Shown here piece after piece: positions 9,001-11,407 of a stretch of 11,407 nucleotides of DNA; the stretch's first letter is position 1; every line of letters starts with the position of its first letter. Under the pieces are notes generated by a model. That model had not been told where the DNA came from, did not search any database, and worked only from the letters and a program-made list of their open reading frames with translations. This DNA is from Baffinella frigidus. Lineage: Eukaryota; Cryptophyceae; Cryptomonadales; Baffinellaceae. The stretch spans positions 264,494-275,900 of the forward strand of contig MU646764.1 in assembly GCA_026770585.1 (NCBI GenBank), in the 5' to 3' direction. Made by a program: the position numbers and the translations under genes.

Positions 9001-10503
9001 GGGCATGAAAGTTCCTGGTCACTACTAGGAGGCCTAGGGGAATAACCCAGAAGAACCAGCGGCGCAGAGACACGAGTCTCCGTGGATATTCGTAACGGAC
9101 TATTCGTAAGTTGTCAGCGTGCGTTTGCCAAACAAAATCGTTAACTTTACCCGGAGGAAGCGGCCGCGTGGAGACACGTGTCGCCGCGGTGGTTCGCGAC
9201 GTCTGGGCCCGCCTGGGTGAGGGTTTGAGGTTTGGGGGTTGTGGTTTGGGGTTTGGGGTTTGGGGTTTGGGGTTTAGGGTTTGGGGTTTGGGGTGTGGGG
9301 TTGAGGGTTTAGGGTTCAGGGTTTAGGGTTTATGGGTTAGGGTTTAGGGTTTGGAACCTTGTTTTCGATGAGGAACTGCGTGACTTTGTAATTGGCATTC
9401 TCAACCTGATGTAGGGGTTAGGGTTTAGGGTTTAGAATTAAGGTTGAGGTTCAGGGTTTAGGGTTGGGGGGTTTAAGTTTTAGGGTTTAGGGTTTAGGGT
9501 GTAGGCTTTAGGGTTTAGGGTTTTGGGTTTAGGGTTTAGGGATAGGGTTCAACCGCCCAGTGGAGCGGTGTATCGCCTGTTGGATCCACTATATCCACCT
9601 GGGGTAGGGTTTGGGGTTCGGGGTTTAGGGTTGGGGTTGAGGGGTGGGGGTTTGGGTGTTGGGGTTCAGGGGTTAGTGTCCACCTGGGGTAGGGTTTAGA
9701 GGTTGGGGTTTCGGGGGTACGGGGTAGGAGTTAGGGTTTGGGAGATAGCGTTGAGGAGTTTGGGTTTTAGGTTTAGGGTTTAAGGTTTAGGGTGTAGCAG
9801 GGTTTAGAGTTGATGGTTTAGTCAAACAATTCAAAATTTGGGAAATGCCGCTTTGCACCGTCAGGGGTACGAACCACACGTTGGACTACGGACCTTTCAT
9901 CAAAAGTCAACTTACCCAGGGGTAATCAACTTTCAAGATTTTCTTACGAAAATTTGGTAACGTTACCGCTTAATCTAGCGTATCCGAAACCCTCGTAGCC
10001 CACCGTGTGGTCACCCCCCCCCCCTGGTACAAATCGAGGGTGGGGATGGGATACCTTGGCGCCGGCCGCCACGAGGCTTTCTGCCACCTGCTTCGTGCGT
10101 TACGGTTTCGGGTTTAGGGTTTAGGGTTTGTGGTTGAGGGTTGAGGGGTTTAGGGATGAGAGATTAGGGTTTCGGGTTTCGAGTTTCGGGTTTCGGGTTT
10201 CGGGTTTCGGGTTTAGGGTTCAGGGTTTACGGATTAGGGTTTCGGGTTTCGGGGTTAGGTTTGAAAGCGCTCGGCAACCTGCATGGTAGAAGCCCAGAGG
10301 AAACCTGTTTCGCCCAGGTTCCGGTTTTCTCTTTGACAGCACTCGGGGTTCGGGCGTCGGGTTCCAGGTTTCGAGTTTCGGGGGCTTCAGGTTTATGGTT
10401 TAGGGTTCAGGGTTTATACCTGAATGGTGGAAGCCCAAAAGAGGGCAGTCTCGCCCCAGATGTCGCGCGTGTCGACTGCCTCCTTCCGCAGGGCCTCCCG
10501 CAC
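2979..10503 (-). CDS. Ankyrin-repeat protein gene, 13 exons in window, partial at both ends
   Basis: Joined from minus-strand exons 10503-10420, 10087-10055, 9598-9554, 9405-9358, 9212-9151, 8673-8639, 7952-7870, 7092-6982, 6226-6151, 5544-5475, 4360-4249, 3403-3354 and 3046-2979. Each has an AG before it and a GT after it, and intron phases match at all 12 junctions. The joined frame of 877 nt has no stop and reads as about eight ankyrin repeats. Their cores in order are GETALFWAS, GDTPLHWAV, GDTCLHAAA, GDGPLHVAC, GVTPLHEAC, GRIPLQNAV, GWTPLHLGA and GETAMDIAR, followed by a basic tail (IRVKKMAGG). Ankyrin repeats are protein-binding scaffolds. No catalytic domain, signal peptide or membrane segment is visible, so the partner and cellular role are unknown. 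The initiator codon lies upstream of the window or is unrecognised, and the stop is unresolved. The phase agreement makes the model strong; individual small exons could shift by a few bases. Confidence 0.9.
3207..3240 (-). pseudogene. Mosaic of exon 13 start and exon 12 end
   Basis: The sense strand reads GGGTCTTCAAGTTTCAG (exon 13 start, VFKF), followed at once by GGGGACAG before GTAACT, the end and donor of exon 12. Confidence 0.5.
3280..3297 (-). pseudogene. Exon 12 end remnant
   Basis: The sense strand carries AGCAGGGGACAGGG, matching the GGGGACAG end of exon 12, but the donor GT is lost. Confidence 0.4.
3354..3403 (-). CDS. Exon 12: last ankyrin repeat, first part
   Basis: 50 bases, 16 codons plus 2 bases (GETAMDIARESAHAGD). 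The acceptor is CGCCAG before GGTGAG and the donor is GACAG before GTAACG. GxTAxDIAR is typical of a terminal ankyrin repeat. It joins exon 13 as HAGDR-VLKFLAEQ. Confidence 0.88.
3416..3660 (+). repeat. Telomere-like tract upstream of exon 12
   Basis: Mixed TTTAGGG, TTTTGGG and TTCAGGG, directly beside the acceptor of exon 12. Confidence 0.9.
3701..3759 (+). repeat. R repeat copy
   Basis: GACTATCCTCAAGTTGAC followed about 30 bases later by GTCAACTT. The R consensus is about 60-70 bases with an AAGTTGAC/GTCAACTT inverted pair. Confidence 0.8.
3870..3948 (-). pseudogene. Truncated copy of exon 11
   Basis: Reads EVGSLKLLQLIAKK then GSDFTDPEALTDK. The first half (HGWTPLHLGA) is replaced by an R repeat array, and the GT donor by a run of 13 C (sense strand). 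Both splice sites are gone. Confidence 0.8.
3951..4140 (+). repeat. Three tandem R repeats
   Basis: Copies at about 3951-4020, 4021-4090 and 4091-4140 (the last partial), each starting CGACTATTCTCAAGTTGACACGCTG or close to it. They lie in the intron after exon 11 and have replaced the first half of the exon 11 copy at 3870-3948. A further right-end fragment is at 4228-4248, at the donor of exon 11. Confidence 0.9.
4249..4360 (-). CDS. Exon 11: ankyrin repeat
   Basis: 112 bases: one base and 37 codons, phase 0 at the end. It reads HGWTPLHLGAEVGSLKLL then QLITKKGSDFTNPKALTDK. The acceptor is TATGCCAG before GCACGG and the donor is AAG before GTATAT. The first bases of the following intron match the right end of the R repeat. 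A truncated copy lies at 3870-3948. Confidence 0.91.
4497..4733. mobile_element. TA-flanked terminal-inverted-repeat element (mariner-like MITE)
   Basis: 237 bases bounded by TTGTAGATTTCGGG and its complement. The 27-base termini (4497-4523 and 4707-4733) differ at two positions. A second perfect 12-base inverted pair (GGTCGGGGGATC) lies inside at 4531-4542 and 4684-4695. TA occurs on both sides (4495-4496 and 4734-4735), the target duplication known for Tc1/mariner elements. There is no internal transposase, so it would be non-autonomous. It lies inside the intron between exons 10 and 11. Confidence 0.8.
4827..4840 (-). pseudogene. Tiny 3' remnant of exon 10
   Basis: Only CAGTTCCGAGG before GTGCGAC remains, flanked by telomere-like sequence on both sides. 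Confidence 0.45.
4930..4959 (-). pseudogene. 3' part of exon 10, copy
   Basis: Reads CLAKEAQLR with a donor-like GTGAGA kept and no upstream part. Confidence 0.65.
5080..5117 (-). pseudogene. 3' part of exon 10, copy
   Basis: Reads VSCLAREAQLR. The donor GT has become CT (CGAGGCTGCGAC). Confidence 0.7.
5232..5465 (+). repeat. Telomere-like tracts between exon 10 and its copy
   Basis: TTTAGGG and TTTCGGG units at 5237-5255 and 5315-5387, then a diverged GTTCAGTGCATAGTG region. Confidence 0.85.
5271..5308 (-). pseudogene. 3' part of exon 10, copy
   Basis: Reads DVSCLAKEAQLR with the donor CGAGG before GTGCGAC preserved. The upstream half is replaced by TTTCGGG-type sequence. Confidence 0.75.
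5475..5544 (-). CDS. Exon 10: ankyrin second helix
   Basis: 70 bases: 2 bases, 22 codons (IIEELCDKGVDVS then CLAKEAQLR), 2 bases. The acceptor is TTCGCAG before GGATA and the donor is CGAGG before GTGCGA. It joins exon 9 as RKHTG-IIEEL and exon 11 as QLRG-HGWTP. It is the only complete copy; separate 5' parts and 3' parts of it are scattered on both sides. Confidence 0.91.
5721..5763 (-). pseudogene. 5' part of exon 10, copy
   Basis: After TTCGCAG it reads ILEELCNKGVDV and is then frameshifted. The 3' half is missing. Its boundary GCACGAACGTCGAC matches those at 5501 and 5951. Confidence 0.7.
5951..5994 (-). pseudogene. 5' part of exon 10, copy
   Basis: After GCGCAG it reads IVEELCNKGVDVSC and then leaves the exon sequence at GTGGGT. 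The AKEAQLR end is missing. Part of a duplication of about 220-230 bases. Confidence 0.7.
6151..6226 (-). CDS. Exon 9: ankyrin repeat
   Basis: 76 bases, 25 codons plus one base (RGADVNAATSKG then RIPLQNAVKRKHT). The acceptor is GATCAG before CGCGGG and the donor is ACAG before GTTAAG. It joins exon 8 as KYLIQ-RGADVN, the classic end of an ankyrin repeat. The histidine of TPLH is replaced by Q (PLQN). Confidence 0.89.
6391..6416 (-). pseudogene. Remnant of exon 8 end
   Basis: The sense strand reads LLTVKVPH, comparable to SLQTVKYL of exon 8 and to the decayed LQTVQVPH copy nearby. Very short. Confidence 0.35.
6427..6484 (+). repeat. S repeat copy 1
   Basis: TTGGGAAACGCCGCTTTGCGCCG, then a CCAGGGTTACAAATTCCGTCC block, then CCTGGTACA. 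It overlaps the left arm of the palindrome. Confidence 0.75.
6470..6627. repeat. Large palindrome (fold-back element)
   Basis: Arms 6470-6534 and 6563-6627 match over about 65 bases with only two clear mismatches and end in poly-C and poly-G. The 28-base loop contains a third copy of CCTGTTGGAATCCG. The outer ends carry the CCTGGTACA motif of the S repeat. Confidence 0.88.
6641..6712 (-). pseudogene. Decayed copy of exon 8
   Basis: Reads ATPLHEAYHFACLQTVQVPHE. The KYLIQ end is deleted, the donor is lost, and the copy abuts a 13-base poly-G run and the large palindrome. Confidence 0.7.
6711..6772 (+). repeat. S repeat copy 2
   Basis: TTTGGGAAATGCCGATTTGTACC followed by GGGGTACGGATTCGGTCC and CCCGGTACAC, in the intron after exon 8. 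Confidence 0.8.
6789..6863 (-). CDS. Open copy of exon 8, possible optional cassette
   Basis: 75 bases, 25 codons (TNTGATPLHGACHF then ASLQTVKYLIQ), with GTTAGAG before it and GTGCGA after it. It is phase 0 on both sides, so inclusion between exons 8 and 9 keeps the frame. It lacks the ALVKAGAK start of exon 8. It could be an optional cassette or an unused duplicate. Confidence 0.4.
6892..6953 (+). repeat. S repeat copy 3, best preserved
   Basis: Has a perfect 10-base inverted pair ATTTGTACCA (6907-6916) and TGGTACAAAT (6944-6953), and inside it a nearly palindromic ACGGATTCCGT. Confidence 0.85.
6982..7092 (-). CDS. Exon 8: ankyrin repeat
   Basis: 111 bases, 37 codons, phase 0 in and out. 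It begins ALVKAGAKPKQAT and continues with TGVTPLHEACHFASLQTVKY and LIQ. The acceptor is GAAACAG before GCGCTG, preceded by CCTAACCCCTACT, and the donor is CAG before GTGCAA. Two related segments follow in the next intron, one open (6789-6863) and one decayed (6641-6712). Confidence 0.93.
7105..7165 (+). repeat. Short telomere-like tract upstream of exon 8
   Basis: TTTCGGGG and TTTAGGG units. In the sense direction CCTAACCCCTACT precedes the acceptor of exon 8. Confidence 0.85.
7179..7208 (-). pseudogene. Small copy of exon 7 end
   Basis: Reads RTDLNSIK before a GT (GTTCGA), matching RTADLNAIK with one codon deleted. Confidence 0.55.
7336..7377 (-). pseudogene. Decayed copy of exon 7
   Basis: Reads SLHVACRTADL and is then frameshifted by an extra base (CTCAAATGCGATCGCC where exon 7 has CTCAACGCGATCAAG). 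The donor is lost. Confidence 0.7.
7494..7540 (-). pseudogene. Partial copy of exon 7
   Basis: The second half only (SLHVACRTADLNAIK), with the AAG and GT donor kept and CCGTAG just before it. Its phase does not fit between exons 7 and 8. Confidence 0.7.
7600..7677 (-). CDS. Open copy of exon 7, possible optional cassette
   Basis: 78 bases, 26 codons identical in sense to exon 7 from NAKVVNAAGDGPLHVAC to DLNAIK. It follows TTTAG and is followed by GTGCGG. Unlike exon 7 it starts in phase 0, so it could be spliced between exons 7 and 8 without shifting the frame, though it would break the ankyrin spacing. The acceptor is weak (GGTTTAG). Most likely an inactive duplicate. Confidence 0.35.
7870..7952 (-). 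CDS. Exon 7: ankyrin repeat
   Basis: 83 bases: 2 bases and 27 codons (ANAKVVNAAGDGPLHVAC then RTADLNAIK), ending in phase 0. The acceptor is TTTGCAG before GCGCG and the donor is AAG before GTATGG. It is the most complete of a family of similar segments between 7179 and 8320; the others are broken, except the open copy at 7600-7677. Confidence 0.9.
8155..8207 (-). pseudogene. Truncated copy of exon 7
   Basis: Reads ANAKVVNAAGAGPL and then changes abruptly to the CCAACGTTCCAAAG end of an R repeat. The HVACRTADLNAIK half is missing. Confidence 0.75.
8290..8323 (-). pseudogene. Small remnant of exon 7 start
   Basis: On the sense strand a CCGCAG acceptor precedes GCGCGAACGGTGGTGAATGC, which is the start of exon 7 with five bases deleted. 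Confidence 0.5.
8639..8673 (-). CDS. Exon 6: ankyrin second helix
   Basis: 35 bases: one base, 11 codons (DTSILRFLLDA) and one base. The acceptor is CAGCAG before GGAC and the donor is GCGG before GTGCGC. It fits the 2-base remainder of exon 5 and the 2-base start of exon 7 exactly, giving AAASSG-DTSILRFLLDA-GANAK. I searched for an exon of this phase and helix character and this one matched. It is short, so slightly less certain than its neighbours. Confidence 0.84.
8697..8832 (+). repeat. Telomere-like tract upstream of exon 6
   Basis: Mostly TTTCGGG units. In the sense strand C-rich sequence reaches to the acceptor of exon 6. Confidence 0.9.
8902..8947 (-). pseudogene. Decayed copy of exon 5
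   Basis: Reads LCANIRGDTCLHTAEN and then meets GTCAACTTGAG, the internal part of an R repeat. The SSG end of exon 5 is replaced by the element. Confidence 0.7.
9040..9096 (-). pseudogene. Decayed copy of exon 5
   Basis: Reads TNIHGDSCLCAAGSSG, matching the HRGDTCLHAAASSG part of exon 5. The following GT donor is lost (GGGTTATT). Confidence 0.7.
9151..9212 (-). CDS. Exon 5: ankyrin repeat
   Basis: 62 bases, 20 codons plus 2 bases, reading AGPDVANHRG then DTCLHAAASSG. The acceptor is ACCCAG before GCGGGC and the donor is TCCGG before GTAAAG. The donor lies inside a copy of the R repeat (9098-9155), so the intron appears to begin within that element. Two decayed copies of this exon lie downstream, near 8902-8947 and 9040-9096. 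Confidence 0.88.
9219..9356 (+). repeat. Telomere-like tract filling intron 4
   Basis: TTTGGGG then TTTAGGG units occupy nearly the whole intron between exons 4 and 5. Confidence 0.93.
9358..9405 (-). CDS. Exon 4: ankyrin helices
   Basis: 48 bases, 16 codons (VENANYKVTQFLIENK), phase 0 in and out. The acceptor is CATCAG before GTTGAG and the donor is AAG before GTTCCA. Exons 3 and 4 together make one 31-residue ankyrin repeat. The 148-base intron before it and the 145-base intron after it are almost wholly TTTAGGG-type repeats. Confidence 0.9.
9411..9549 (+). repeat. Telomere-like tract filling intron 3
   Basis: TTTAGGG units occupy nearly the whole intron between exons 3 and 4. Confidence 0.93.
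9554..9598 (-). CDS. Exon 3: ankyrin loop and first helix
   Basis: 45 bases, 15 codons (VDIVDPTGDTPLHWA), phase 0 in and out. It contains the textbook TPLH tetrapeptide. The acceptor is ACCCCAG before GTGGAT, directly preceded by C-rich telomere-like sequence, and the donor is GCG before GTTGAA. It joins without a break to exon 4 (VENANYK). Confidence 0.9.
9601..9830 (+). repeat. Telomere-like tract upstream of exon 3
   Basis: Mixed units. The 20-base block around TCCACCTGGGGTAGGGTTT at exon 3's acceptor is repeated at 9679-9697. Confidence 0.9.
9837..10034 (+). mobile_element. S repeat copy 4 interrupted by a fold-back insertion
   Basis: The left half (9837-9870, TTTGGGAAATGCCGCTTTGCACCG to GGGGTACG) and right end (CCTGGTACAAAT) of an S repeat are separated by about 140 bases. 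That insert has terminal inverted repeats 9873-9890 and 9994-10011 (16 of 18 paired) and a perfect palindrome GGTAACGTTACC at 9956-9967. It sits in the intron between exons 2 and 3. Confidence 0.7.
10055..10087 (-). CDS. Exon 2: ankyrin second helix
   Basis: 33 bases, 11 codons (VAESLVAAGAK), phase 0 in and out. The acceptor is GAAGCAG before GTG and the donor is AAG before GTATCC. Joined to exon 1 it gives WASTIQ-VAESLVAAGAK, the expected spacing between the two helices of an ankyrin repeat. Telomere-like repeats lie upstream of the acceptor. Confidence 0.87.
10100..10260 (+). repeat. Telomere-like tract upstream of exon 2
   Basis: TTTAGGG and TTTCGGG units; five consecutive TTTCGGG-type units near 10168-10213. 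Confidence 0.92.
10261..10309 (-). pseudogene. Copy of exon 1 end that reads on into exon 2-like sequence
   Basis: Reads GETGFLWASTMQ, like the end of exon 1 (GETALFWASTIQ). It then continues directly as VAERF, resembling the start of exon 2 (VAESL), with no intron between, before running into telomere-like sequence and a stop. Confidence 0.6.
10420..10503 (-). CDS. Exon 1 of the model: ankyrin repeat
   Basis: 84 bases, 28 codons, phase 0 in and out. The acceptor is AACCAG before GTG and the donor is CAG before GTATAA. It reads VREALRKEAVDTRD then IWGETALFWASTIQ, meaning the second helix of one ankyrin repeat, the loop, and the first helix of the next. It is the only intact member of a cluster of five copies between 10261 and 11050. 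Earlier exons must exist, because an ankyrin helix normally precedes VREAL, but none is certain in the window. Confidence 0.88.
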
Positions 10504-10610
10504 CTGGTTCAAGAGTTAGGAGTTAGGGTTTAAGGGTGGATGTCGGGGGTTTGCAATCTAGGTTTGAAGCCTGAAGCCTGAAGCCTGAACCCTGGACACC
10601 ACACAACGAT

Positions 10611-10675
10611 CCAGGAAGCCCAGAAGAGGGCAGTCTCTCGCCCCAGATCTCGCGCGTTTCGACTGCCGCGCGCAC
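10611..10675 (-). pseudogene. Frameshifted copy of exon 1
   Basis: Reads VRAAVETREIWGE and then carries two extra bases (GAGAGACT where exon 1 has GAGACT), which breaks the frame. It also lacks the LRKE codons. An AG precedes it, but the donor is lost. Confidence 0.75.
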
Positions 10676-10724
10676 CTTTTTTGGTGGTTGGAAGTTAACT
10701 CCAAGCAGACCCCAAATCCGGCTG

Positions 10725-10790
10725 AGGGTTGAGGGGTTAGGGGTTAGGGGTTAGGGGTTAGGGGTTAGGGGTTAGGGGTTAGGGGTTAGG
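10725..10790 (+). repeat. Perfect TTAGGGG array
   Basis: About eight consecutive GGGGTTA units without variation, lying between two broken exon 1 copies. A recent local expansion. Confidence 0.93.
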
Positions 10791-10791
10791 T

Positions 10792-10824
10792 CGCGCGTGT
10801 CTCCTTCCGGAGGGCCCCCCGCAC
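10792..10824 (-). pseudogene. Truncated copy of exon 1
   Basis: An intact acceptor (GACAG) is followed by VRGALRKE and a few codons, then a deletion and a stop where a TTAGGGG tract begins. Confidence 0.7.
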
Positions 10825-10867
10825 CTGTCTTGGAGGTTAGGAGTTAGGCACTTTCACAGAGAAAGAC

Positions 10868-10904
10868 CTTGATTACTACCAGCACGGCTGCCACGCAAGC
10901 ACCC
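10868..10904 (-). CDS. Possible upstream exon
   Basis: A 37-base segment bounded by CCTAG and GTCTTT reads GACVAAVLVVIK after one base and leaves in phase 0, as exon 1 requires. The acceptor side is telomere-like. The sequence is hydrophobic and does not match an ankyrin helix well, so this is only a candidate. Confidence 0.25.
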
Positions 10905-10905
10905 C

Positions 10906-11205
10906 TAGGTTTGGGGTTTACGGTTTAGGATTGTCTGATTTAGGAGTTGGGGTTGAGGGTTGAGGGTTGAGGGGTTAAGGGTTAATGGTGGGCAGTCTGG
11001 CCCCAGATATCGCGTGTGTCGACTGGCTCCTTCCGGAGGGCTTCGCGCATTTGTTTCAGTTAGGGGTTAGGGTAGGGTTTGTGGTTTGTGGTTTTAGGGT
11101 AAATATTATCGGGTTCAGGAGTTCGGGATTGGGGTTTGGGGTTAGGGATTTAGGGGTTGGGGGGTTGGGTCTAGGGTCTAGGGTCTAGGGGTTAGGGTTG
11201 AGGTC
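10906..11205 (+). repeat. Telomere-like tracts at the 5' side of the gene
   Basis: Mixed TTGAGGG, TTTGGGG, TTAGGGG and TCTAGGG units around the exon 1 copy at 10990-11050. Confidence 0.9.
10990..11050 (-). pseudogene. Truncated copy of exon 1
   Basis: Reads MREALRKEPVDTRDIWGQTA, very close to exon 1. The acceptor CAGGTG has become CAAATG, and the copy stops before the first helix at telomere-like sequence. Confidence 0.75.
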
Positions 11206-11211
11206 CACTGG

Positions 11212-11250
11212 ATCATTTTGAAGCGCCTCCTTCAAGCTTCATCTTATCCC
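11212..11250 (-). pseudogene. Distant exon-1-like fragment
   Basis: One frame reads SLKEALQNDPVDLN, resembling VREALRKEPVDTR of the exon 1 family, then runs into telomere-like repeats and a stop. It could be the remains of an earlier repeat exon. Confidence 0.4.
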
Positions 11251-11407
11251 TTCTGCTCTGTACTCTCAGCCTCCGCACTCAGCTTTCTCAGCTAGCGTCC
11301 CCCCCCCCCCCGCTTCAGCTTCACTGTGCTTCCAAGACGGTGGAAGCCCCCCCCCCCCCGATGACGTAAAAACCCCACTGAACTCCCGTATCTCTCCCCC
11401 CCCCCCC
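11251..11407. other. Right edge with three poly-C runs
   Basis: C runs of about 12-13 bases at 11299-11311, 11347-11359 and 11396-11407, with pyrimidine-rich sequence between. No gene seen. The window ends inside a run, which may be where an assembly broke. Confidence 0.7.

Larger units (their letters stand above)
8880..9155 (+). repeat. R repeat copies in the intron between exons 5 and 6
   Basis: Copies at about 8880-8905 (partial), 8948-9005 and 9098-9155, alternating with the decayed exon 5 copies. The last one contains the donor of exon 5. Confidence 0.8.

Noticed and set aside
8504-9028. A 174-codon plus-strand gene
   Set aside because: The middle is TTTCGGG repeat, and the start lies antisense to exon 6, which fits the ankyrin model in phase.

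Overview
The window looks like nuclear DNA of a protist, most likely an alga. It has no bacterial-type operons, but it holds one many-exon gene with GT-AG introns, surrounded and filled by degenerate copies of the plant/algal-type telomere repeat TTTAGGG. A chromerid such as Chromera velia (alveolate, intron-rich, many ankyrin proteins) is my best guess. That is inference from memory, not a match I could run.

The main content is an ankyrin-repeat protein gene on the minus strand, about 10503 down to 2979. None of its exons is longer than 112 bases, so ordinary ORF calling misses it. I assembled 13 exons by eye: 10503-10420, 10087-10055, 9598-9554, 9405-9358, 9212-9151, 8673-8639, 7952-7870, 7092-6982, 6226-6151, 5544-5475, 4360-4249, 3403-3354 and 3046-2979. 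All have AG acceptors and GT donors, every reading phase agrees across every junction, and the joined frame (877 nt, about 292 codons) carries about eight consecutive ankyrin repeats with no stop. The 5' start and the 3' end are not resolved.

The introns are the unusual part. They are packed with TTTAGGG, TTTCGGG, TTTGGGG, TTCAGGG and TTAGGGG variants, almost always with the C-rich strand in the sense direction, so CCCTAAA-like sequence lies just upstream of most acceptors. They also hold broken copies of the neighbouring exons, two families of short palindromic repeats (called R and S here), a TA-flanked terminal-inverted-repeat element, and two larger fold-back structures.

Layout: 1-2230 is low-complexity sequence with an 8-copy perfect TTTAGGG array, degenerate tracts and short repeated islands. 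2230-2660 holds a possible terminal exon and an inverted telomere-like tract. 2746-2819 is a second, splice-compatible copy of exon 13. 2979-10503 is the main gene. 10504-11407 holds three decayed copies of exon 1, more telomere-like tracts and poly-C runs at the edge. No rRNA, tRNA, CRISPR array, prokaryotic promoter or plus-strand gene could be supported.
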